DNA of 64,000 nt from Rhynchopus sp. YZ270_cl-10 (Eukaryota; Euglenozoa; Diplonemea; Diplonemida; Diplonemidae): NCBI GenBank assembly GCA_964035575.1, contig OZ037912.1, forward strand, positions 1,212,460-1,276,459, given 5' to 3'. The notes below the pieces were generated by a model. The model was not told the DNA's origin and searched no databases. It saw only the letters and a list, made by a program, of their open reading frames with translations. Each line of letters starts with the position of its first letter. The first letter of the stretch is position 1. Below are positions 10,422-19,800 of this stretch, one piece after another. Made by a program: the position numbers and the translations under genes.

Positions 10422-13400
10422 ATGGAAGTGTCCCTCTACAATGAAGCCATCGGCTGCGAGGTGCTGTGGGCTGTGCCCGAGAACGTGACGTATGATGCGG
10501 CCCTGCTGCATGCCTGCAACACATTCGCGCTGGACTGCAGACACGTCGCGCTGACGTTCCCCGACGGCACAACCGTCTCGCCCGAGACACTGCAGACACT
10601 CGAGCACGGTGGAAGGGTTAACGTCAACGTCACGACCGACCTCTTCCTTCAGTGGATCGCAATGGGTATGATGCAAATTTGTTGTTTTTTAATTTTATCA
10701 ATCTTTCAACTTCTCTACAGGCACCAGCATCGCTGCGATGCCCGACTGGGTGAAGGCACAGCACGACTGCGTTCTCGCTGCGGTCACACGAGACGGTACT
10801 GAGCTGGAGCATGCCTCAGAGGCACTGCGCGACAACACCGCCATCGCGACTGCGGCTGTCCGCAGCAGCCCTGCCGCGTTTGCGTGCATTGGGCCTGTGC
10901 TGCGTGAGGACTGTGTCTTTGCGCTGGCCACAGTGGAGGGACACCTTGCACACCTGCACGTCTTCTCCGACACCGTGCGCCACGACGCGGCGGTCTTCCT
11001 CACAGCCCTGACGGAGTGTCCTGAGGATGCTGTCCTTCGTCTCTCTGCTGCAGACCTGCCTGCACAGGGCCTCGCCTTCTCGCATGCGATGGTGCAGGCC
11101 AACGGTGCTGCGCTGTCCCTCTGCACGCAGCACGCAGACGACCGCGAGGTGGCGCTGGACGCAGTGTGCGGTGGGTTTCGCAACATCAGGTTTGTGTCGC
11201 AGCGGCTGCGCTGCGACCGCGGGTTTGTTGTTTCTGCACTAGACGTTCTTGAGGCGGAGGCACGCAAGGTGGGGCGCAGATACTACGAAGACTCTGCGGA
11301 GGACGTCCTGCGTGGGCTCAACGAGCTGGGCGAGAGTCTGCAGGCGGACCGCACCTTCGTGATGCTGCTGCTCCGCAGAAGTGGTGCGCTGTACCGCCGC
11401 TGCCTGCGGTGGTGCTTCGAAGACGTTGACGTCGCACTGCAGGCCGTCTCCACAAGCTGGGGCGAGATGGCCCACATCCCGACACACTTCCTCAGGAACG
11501 AAGCCTTCATGCTGCCATGCATCGCACGCGACGGGTGCACCATACAGCACCTCGACCCTGCGGCGCCCTTCTACATGACAGCCGTCGCGCTCGCACTCCA
11601 ACAAAACAAACACGCAGTGTTCCTTCTTCCACCTCACGTACAACGCCTGCCCGAGGTTCTCCTCTGCGTTCTTGACACAGAAGACAAGCAAGAGAGACAC
11701 ACCACACCCAACATACGCACCAACACACTCCTCCACCCTCTCGCGCTGTGGACCGAACCCGACCTCATTGCAGAGGCGCTACGGAGGAGCTCAGGCACGG
11801 CGTTTGCGTTCCTTTCGAAGGATGTGCGGCAGTGCAGGGAGCACGCCTTCCGGGCGGTATCGCTGCACGGTGCGAACTATCGTGTGCTCCTGGACGATGC
11901 GAGCAGCGAACTCTTGAACGATGCCGACATTGTGTCTGCCGCAGTGGCCAGCTGTGGGGCAATGTTGGAACACATTCCGGAGGTGTTGAAGACCGAAGCA
12001 GTCACACTGTGCGCGGTGCAGAACGACGGGACAGCCCTGCAGCACGCAGGCAGCCATGTGCACAATGAAGGCGTCTCTGCCGCCGCAGTCGCACAGAACC
12101 CGTTGAGCCTGCAGTTCTGCACCGCAGGGCACAGTGCCACCTACGCCACATCGTGCCTCGAACGCAACGGGCTGTCACTGCAGTTCTGTCCACACTCCGT
12201 CCGCGCTGATCGCAGCTCCGTGCTTCTCTCCCTCAAACGCTTTGGTGACGGCATCCCCACCCACACACCCATACGATACTGCAGCCCCGAGCTTCTTCTG
12301 CACGCAGAGTTTCGTGCAGAGTGCATCGCAGCCGAAGGCTTCGCTGCCGTCGACTTTACCTTTGGGGATGAGGAAGAAGACGTTCTTGCAGAAGCCTTCC
12401 GGACGGACACGAAGGGTCTTTCCGATGCTGTTCCTGCCGGGTGGAGGGACGCTGTTCTCGCAAGCGCTTCTGTTGCGACGGCGTTTGTGGAGAACTATGT
12501 ACGACATTTTCGGGGGCAGACCTGCCGGCACCTAGCCCGGCATGCGACGGGTCTGCTACTGCGTGGGGTGGCACAGCGGCACAGGGGTGCGCGACTTCGT
12601 GTTGTGGAGGAGCGATGTGTGGAGGGGTTGGATCGGGACGACGACGGCGAGGTGCGCCTTGTGTGGCTGCGTGCGCATGCGGCAGACCAGGCGTGGAGCA
12701 ACAGCCACACCCTCAGCGACGAAGAGTGGTGTACAGTGATCTGTACGTGCCCGCCGCGCTACCGTGACGCACCGCCTGCGCTTCGTGGTGACCACGTCTT
12801 CGCGTCGCGTCTCCTTGCCCGCTGCGGGGATGCCCTCCAGTACGCACCCTACACAGTGCGCGACAGCGACACTGCAGTCGCCTCTGCCGTCGCCTGCACC
12901 GCATCAGCATTCCGCCACGCCAGCGTCCGTCTGCGCAGCTCCGAAGCCTTCGCACAGCAGATGGCAGCCCTCCACGGCACCGCAGTGCTGCACCACCTGA
13001 CAGACGCACTGCGCCACCTCACACCAACACAGCCACAGAAGGTCAACCTTTTCATCTTCCCAGGCGCCTTCATGACCGAAGCGCACTACACAAGAGTGAC
13101 ATCCATATTAGCGGAGCTGACAGCAGCGCGATATGAGTTGAACGTTGTGCACGTTGTGTACCCCAGAGGCGTGCCTGGGGTGCAGATGCGGGACTATGTT
13201 GAGGAGGGGCGACGTGCGGTGGCGGGGTGTGGTGGTGGTGGTGGTGTGCACAACATCCTCGTCGCACACTCGATGGGATCGCGTGTGGCGCTTGCCTCTG
13301 CAGCACTGCTGCTCGCAGAGGGTGTGCCCCTGGCAGGTGTCGCGCATATTGCCGGCACCATCGTTGCAGACGGAGCATCCTTGCAGGAGCTTGTAGACGC

Positions 13401-13854
13401 CCGCCCCAAGGTGGACAGAGGTGTGCCTGCTGAAGCCCGACCACACCTCTCAAAGGACGGGAGGTGGCTGGTCGGCAATAAATCCGGCTTTGTGGGACGC
13501 ATCTTCTGCAACACGTGCTCGGAGGAGGACGTCGAGTACACACGGGGACACATGGTGCCGGAGCTTGCGGAGAACATGCGTTTCGTGGCGACGTGCCCAA
13601 GCGACGTGCTGCTACGCGACCTCCCGCAGTGCTACCTTGCGTGTACAGAGGACCACGCTCTCGCGCTCGACTTCCAGAAGGAGATGGCTGCCACGGGTCA
13701 GGTGCATGATGCAGACGTCTTCACCCTGGACAGCGACCACATGCCGACTGTGGGGGTGCCCCGTCTCGTTGCCGTTACACTACAGCGTTGGATTGAGGGG
13801 AGGGTTTTGAAGGTGGGAGGGGAGGAGAGCGAGGGGAGGGAGAACGCCGAATAG
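10422..13854 (+). CDS. Ubiquitin-like / DUF4116-repeat / alpha-beta-hydrolase fusion protein, two exons
   Basis: Exon 1 is 10422-10665, the intron 10666-10720 (55 nt, GTATGA...CTACAG), and exon 2 10721-13854; splicing keeps frame and gives 1125 residues. Residues 1-75 (MEVSLYNEAIGCEVLW...) have the strand-turn pattern of a ubiquitin-like fold. Residues about 88-780 are many helical repeats with the DUF4116 pattern, L-R-x-D-x-x-[FV]-x-x-x-A-V then ALxxA, as in DCVLAAVTRDGTELEHASEAL. From about 857 an alpha/beta-hydrolase begins (VNLFIFPGAF), with nucleophile Ser in AHSMGS near 931, candidate Asp in CTEDH near 1058 and His in SDHMP near 1087. The last two resemble the plant methyl-esterase/MES arrangement. 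A complete catalytic triad suggests an active esterase or lipase of unknown substrate. I chose the ATG at 10422 because the ubiquitin-like domain starts there; an in-frame ATG at 10242 would add 60 unlikely residues. Confidence 0.75.
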
Positions 13855-14016
13855 ACAAGCAACAAAGATGGCGACTACAAAAAGACAACAACAACAAAAA
13901 GCACAAAGTTAACAACACAAACACACCCCTACCTCCAACACTCCCACCTCCTCTACACTCTCTCTCCCATCCCACACCCCGCCTCACAGACCTCCTCCCT
14001 ACCTCCCATTCTCCAC

Positions 14017-14592
14017 ATGGCCGACGACGCCTCTGCACGAGAATGCGACAGGGAGCTGTACGAAGCCGCGCGCCGTGGCGACGTGTCCCTGGTGCACAGC
14101 CTCTGCGACAGCGGTGCACGGGCAGAGGCGTACACAGACTACGCAGGGAAGGGAGCTGTGATGATGGCAGCGCAGCGCGGGCACACTGAGGTGCTAGGCG
14201 TGCTGCTGGGGCGGCTGGTGTCGGGGGTGACGGAGGGCGACGTGCTGCGGCGCGTCTGCGAGGGTGGTGAGACGTGCCTCGCGCTGGCAGCTGCACAGGG
14301 ACACCCGACGACTGTCGCCTTTCTGCTTGCACGCCAGGCACCTGCCCATGCCCAGCACGACGTGCTCGACCTGCCCATCTCACTAGCAGCATACTACGGC
14401 CATGCACCCTGCGTGCGTCTCCTCCTCGACGCAGGTGCGTCACCCTCACGACCCGACGCAGACGGTGTGACGCCACTAGCAGCAGCCCTCGAGTACGGCA
14501 CACACCCAAAGCAGAAGCGACTCGAGCGCCACGACACAACACACCGCATGCTGGTCGAAGCGGCGAAGCAGGAGCGGCAGGCAAAGCTATGA
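14017..14592 (+). CDS. Ankyrin-repeat protein, single exon
   Basis: A 191-residue frame starts with MADDASARECDREL and lies about 160 bp after the preceding stop. It has three to four ankyrin repeats: ELYEAARRGDVSLVHSLCDS (12-31), AVMMAAQRGHTEVLGVLLGR, ALAAAQGHPTTVAFLLARQA and SLAAYYGHAPCVRLLLDAGA, then DGVTPLAAALEYG. The C-terminus is charged (KQKRLERHD...EAAKQERQAKL). No enzyme domain is attached, so it probably acts as a protein-interaction module. Codon use matches the neighbouring host genes. The 326-codon minus-strand frame across it is a shadow of GC-rich coding DNA. Confidence 0.8.
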   Translation: MADDASARECDRELYEAARRGDVSLVHSLCDSGARAEAYTDYAGKGAVMMAAQRGHTEVLGVLLGRLVSGVTEGDVLRRVCEGGETCLALAAAQGHPTTVAFLLARQAPAHAQHDVLDLPISLAAYYGHAPCVRLLLDAGASPSRPDADGVTPLAAALEYGTHPKQKRLERHDTTHRMLVEAAKQERQAKL

Positions 14593-15146
14593 TGGGTTGA
14601 GGGGGGGCGAGTCTCAGGTGGTGTGGGGATGGGTAGGGGTTATTACAAACCTTGTGTCCCGTGGCTGATGTCCCCACGGCGGGCGGGCTAACAATAGAAA
14701 AGGCTCGTAAATCTACGCAGTGATGTGGGATGCTGCAGTATGGTGTGGTACGCACGTTTGTACATTCGGTGGTTATTCACACAACATTAAAGAAACACCT
14801 TCAACACCTGTTTTACCAAAAAAAAAAAAAATAAACAAAAAGGTTTGATCTTTGGAAATCCCTTGACGGTGTACTGAACAAAGGGGGAACATGGCCCTAC
14901 TCCTCTTCACCAAGGCACAAGCGCTGTTGCGCAAGTTCCAAGTGTCCAGTCGCATGCCGCGAGTAGAAGCATCATCATCATCATGTTTGTGCCCCTGTGA
15001 TTCGTGTGTCAGGGTCGCTTTTCGCGCGCAGCGCGAAAATTTTTTTTTTTTTTTGACCCCAAAAAGCTCAGACCGGGTCAGACCGGATCTTTTTTGAAAA
15101 TCCTAATCTCTCCATCTCTGAGAGAAAGACACAAAAAAAATAAATA
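14593..15146. other. Spacer, no gene seen
   Basis: Contains A-runs, a CATCATCATCAT run near 14970 and a short hairpin, TTTTCGCGCGCAGCGCGAAAA (about 15019-15039, followed by a T-run). The 68-codon frame from 14891 has no support beyond an ATG. Confidence 0.45.
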
Positions 15147-16190
15147 ATGGATGTGACGATACAGGGGTATGACGAAACGGAGCATGTGATCGAGGTGGGT
15201 GAGGATGACACAACGGAGGCCCTGCGTCGGAAGGTGGCGACAGCAACGGGGTTGGCCGAAGACAGCTTTCATATGGGTTTCGGAGGGAATGAGGAAGGGG
15301 AGGACATCACAGAACTGAGTGCTGGGGACAATGTAGTACTGACGAAAACGACGAAATACGAGGCCATAGCAGCACATTCTTTCTTCATGCACTGGGTGAG
15401 ACCGACATCACAGATGAAAGGTTGAAGATGGTGACCGATCCGAAGGTGGCTTCCTTGCTTCTGCAGGCAGAAGTTGTGACTGCGATCCCAGATGGCTTCT
15501 TCGAGGGAAGTGCAGTAACGTGCATTGGTTCCAGTTGCGTGTCGATTGTGGATGACATTCGTGACACTTCCCTTCCTCACTGCGACACCACACTGGACCT
15601 ACCAAAATTGCCCTTCGTCACCGCGATTGGGCGACGGTTCCTAGCTGATTGCACAATGTTGTCGACCGTTGACCTCACAGGCATGCAAGCAGTCACTTCG
15701 ATCGGGGACTACTTTTTATCACGTTGCACGACGTTGTCGACTGTTGATTTCGCAGGCATGCAAGCAGTCACTTCGATCGGTAACTGCTTCCTAGATGGTT
15801 GCACGACGTTGTCGACTGTTGATTTCACAGGCATGAAAGCAGTCACTTCGATCGGAGTCAACTTCTTAATTAATTGCAGTACGTTGTCGAGTGTTGATTT
15901 CACCAGTATGCAAGCACTCACTTCGATTGGGAACGACTTCCTATTTGGATGCAGAGCATTGTCGACAGTAGACCTCACAGGGCGGCTTCTTATGTAAGTG
16001 CACGACGTTGTCGACCGTTGACCTCACGGGCATTAAAGCAGTCACTTCGATCGGGGATGACTTCTTATTTAGTTGCACAGCATTGTCGACACTTCACCTG
16101 ACCAGCATGCAGGCAGTCACTTTGGCTGGACGGCTTCCTCACAACGTGCACATCGTTGTCGACAGTGGAATAGAAGAAGTTGACGCATGA
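15147..16190 (+). pseudogene. Broken BspA-type leucine-rich-repeat gene with ubiquitin-like N-terminus
   Basis: The first frame (15147-15425, MDVTIQGYDETEHVIEVGED...) has a ubiquitin-like pattern, then loses frame at about 15380-15395. The family sequence resumes in another frame as GETDITDERLKMVTDPKVAS. From about 15600 come repeats of 23 residues, S-T-V-D-[LF]-x-G-M-x-A-V-T-S-I-G-x-x-F-L-x-x-C-T, at least six of them, as in BspA-like leucine-rich repeats. Frame is lost again at about 15985 and decays after 16130, ending at a stop at 16188-16190. No GT-AG introns explain the shifts, so I read this as a pseudogene of a multicopy family. BspA-like repeats usually mediate surface binding or protein contacts. 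A duplicated scrap lies at 16700-16775. Confidence 0.7.
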
Positions 16191-16699
16191 TGGCGAAGCC
16201 GATGGTGCCGCAGCCAGCAGAGCCAGCAGCACGGCCACAGTAAGACCTGCAGGCTGATATGCATAAGATATGGGTGGAGCACGACTTGGCGATGCGGATG
16301 AACGAAAATTGTCACTCAGAACTTGCAGTTGGCGACATAGTACAAGCGTCTCAAGGCAGAACTTGAGAAGTGGAGCAGATATTTGTGGAGCATACATTTG
16401 AAGAACGGGATTACTATGTCCGGGTTTTGTGGCCCAAAAATGCGTTTACACCCTTTAGTTACCGCGAGACACTTAGGTGGCTTTATGCCTGCGTCCTAGA
16501 GGCGTTTGCAACTTCACTTTATGTGTCAACGTTTCTTTTCCCCCCGTCCGTTTTTCTTTTCTTGTGGGGTTGCCACTTCTGATTTTTTCAGCAACATATT
16601 TAGACAACGTTCCCATATTTTTCAACCGGCTTCTTATGAAAAAGACACTTTCTTTTTTGATGTGTACACGAGAGGCATGTTCATGAGCGGAGGAAGGAG

Positions 16700-16775
16700 A
16701 GCACGTCACGCAGCTGAGTGCTGGGGACACAATCATCCTGAAAAAACGGTGAAATACGAGGCCATAGCAGCACAT
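16700..16775 (+). pseudogene. Duplicated scrap of the BspA-family N-terminus
   Basis: The sequence CAGCTGAGTGCTGGGGACAC through GAAATACGAGGCCATAGCAG nearly repeats 15311-15370 of the broken gene (encoding LSAGDxxxLxKTxKYEAIAAH). Like that gene, it runs into unrelated sequence right after GCAGCACAT. It lies about 70 bp before the start of the cyclase-like gene, so it may sit in that gene's promoter region. Confidence 0.6.
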
Positions 16776-16845
16776 CGTCACACACACACACCACCAGACA
16801 CCGTTTTCGGTTGCTAACTTTTGAAGCCCCCTTTTTAGTGAAACA

Positions 16846-19800
16846 ATGACCCCGATGCGGGGAAGACGTGTGGAGGGTGTGGTGCTGCTGCTTGCGGTGG
16901 CTGTGCTGCCAGGAATGGTTGTCGCAGACATCCCTGAGTGCAACACAGACCTCTGGCAGTGCCACTACTACGTGTCGCCGACGTTTGCACAGGCGATCCG
17001 GATGAAGTTTGACGGACAGTGGGGAGAAATCAAAGCAGACCCGAAGCTGCACGACGCATACTGCGACCCGGAGATGTGGAAGACACGGTCTGAGATCTGT
17101 GGGGGATGCCCCATCAAGCTCACGCTGTCTTCGCCGTCGTCGCTGACGAAGGATGTGATCTGCCTGCGCGACAACGCGTTTGCACCATACTCGCTGAACC
17201 AGCACATGGACCTGAAGCACGCGCTGAACGGGAAGGAACTGGAGATTGTGGCGCCTGAGAACGAAGGGTGCAACGCTGCAGACTGGGCGACGAAGAACTT
17301 TGCGGGCAAGATAGCGATTGTGAACAACAGGGCTCGCACGTGCACGTACAACCAGAAGTTTGCGCATGCTGCTGCGGCTGGGGCTGTGATTGGCCTGATG
17401 TCTGCGTCGCGGGGGAAGCACTATGTGTGGAACTGGCATGTGTACAAGATGACTGGTGACGGGAAGGCCTTCCCAAACATGCTTGCGTATGCGCTGGAGT
17501 CGTTCCACGGGGACCAGATCTATGCTGCGACGTCGACTGTGCGGGGCAAGGTGGAGTACTCGTGCAGTGTGTACAGCAACAGGGAGACGGACATGTCGCT
17601 GAACTACGACGAGGATGACTGCCCGTGGTGGTTCCTGGGCACTGATATGTGTGACAAGGAGTTCACCGGACGGCGGAGGATGTGCACGCGGTGCCCGCTG
17701 GAGATCGACGTTGGTGACTCGACCTTCAAGCCGTGTGTGTGGGGACCCGACTTCAACCCAGCGCGGAAGGAGAACTACCTGACGGGAACACTGAGCCTCC
17801 CTTCGACACAGAACGTGGTGTATCTGTCTAAGTCGTACATGACGGATGACGGCTGCAGCGACGCGTCGTGGGCTGGGCTGTCTGGAAAGCTGGTTGCATT
17901 CCAGCCGGATCCTTCTGGAGGTCCGTGCTCGCACTACGAGTCTGTGATGCGTGCTCAGCGTGCAGGTGTGTCTGGGGTGATTGTTGTGGTGAAGCCAAAC
18001 CACTGGCATCTTACCCGTCTTCAGGGCACGCAGCAAAACATCAAGATCCCGATTGGTACAATTTCTGGGAAGCACAGTGAACGCTGGATCAACTGGATGA
18101 TGCAGGGGACGGCTCTCCCGAACGGCCGTGGGTGGGAGCGTGCGAGCCCGATGGCGAAGGGGGTGCTGATCCCACACGAGGTGACGCCTGCGCCGCCGGT
18201 GAAGGTGGAGCTGGTGGAGCCCATCCCTGAGGAGGACACGGATGAGGTGACGTCTGAGGCGGGGTTCGTTGTGTCTGTGATTCTGATCCCGTTTCTGTTG
18301 ATTGTGCTGTGTGTGCACTTTGCGCTGACACGCCAGTCTGGGCTGTCTGGGCCTGGTGTGCCGCTGGAGGTTATGTCGACAACGCTGTCAGTGGTGCTGC
18401 TGGTTGTGCTTGCACTGGCCACGTTTGCACTGACGAACAAGGCTGGACAGGACTCACTCGACACGTCGAAGGCGAACGCCGACAACGCAATGATGTACGC
18501 GTCTGGGCGGAACAAGGGGAACGTGGACTCAATGGCGGGGCAGGTGATGGGACAGATGGTGCAGGTTGCACACTCGACGTTGGATGCGTTCCTTTTGGAA
18601 GGAAAGGACAAGGGAGACATGATTCGTGCTATGTTCCAAACAGACCACGACGGAACATTCGCAACGTTCGTTCAGCACCGCAACAGAGTTGCACGCCTTC
18701 AAGGTGCACGGTCTCTGGCACACTACATGGATTCTGGGTGGACATACGAGATTGTCACAAAGCAGGGATTCTTCATGGACAGCCTGCGTGTGAACGACTA
18801 CCGTGTGCAGGATGCCCTCGGCCGCACCATCTTCGACACAAACAGCGCAGACAACTTTGGTATTATGCAGAACACCATTGAAGGCAACAATGCTGCTGTG
18901 AACGACAAAGGTCCGAACGTGCCAAAAGCCCTGTGGAACCCACTGCACTGGGCGTTCAGCAACAAGCTTCCGACGGATGCGTTCACTTGGCAGCAAGCGG
19001 AAGCTGCTGCGGGCAAGAGACCGATTGTCATCGACCCCGTGCAGTCGTACACGTACTCGCGCTTCCTGCGGTCGCCGGTTATGACGACGTACTTCCTCTT
19101 CTCAAAGGCAACGGGAGGGGACACGTCGACGGACGGGATTGTGTTTTGCAGCAGAGGTCTTGCGGAGCTGTCGCGCAAGCTGAAAAACAACCTGGGGACG
19201 TGGGAGAGATCCGTGAAGTTTGGAGAGAATGCGACTCTGGTGGTGCTGGACCAGACGACAGGGAACATCATTGCGAGCAACGACCTGGCAAACACCTTCT
19301 ACACAAGCGAGGTGTACGGGGAGATCTTCGGGCCGACGAACACAGAGCGCGACGAGACACTGCAGTTTGGGTACAAGCTGGAGACTGTGGACACAACTTC
19401 GCTGATTCCACTGAACGCGATTGCGAACAAGTGGCGGACGGAACACGGAGGCCTGGTGCTGCGTGGTGCCTCGTCGTCCGCGACGGGGCCGGCACTGTTT
19501 ACGTTTGACCAGAAGGACTACTACGACACACACGGGAACTCGCGCACGCTTCTGCTGGTGAACTTTGAGGGTGGGATCAAGGACGCGTCGAAGGAGAACT
19601 GGGACGTTGTTGGGGCAGGGGTGCAGACGACGTCGGATGGCGACTTCAAGCAGGTCGGGGTGTTCTCCGGCTCTGCACCTGTGCTGGTGCACACATACCT
19701 GACGACACGTGTGGCACGTGTGGCACAGCAGGAGTCTCAGGAGTACAAGCTGACGGCGCCGCACCCTGTGCCTGGGGTATCCGGGTCTGCGGTGTACACA

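Noticed and set aside
13775-14755. 326-codon minus-strand ORF
   Set aside because: Antisense of the ankyrin gene and the end of the hydrolase gene; low-complexity Arg/Pro/Ser.
16681-18318. 545-codon minus-strand ORF
   Set aside because: Antisense shadow of the GC-rich cyclase-like gene; Arg/His-rich with no domain. The same holds for 20217-21662.
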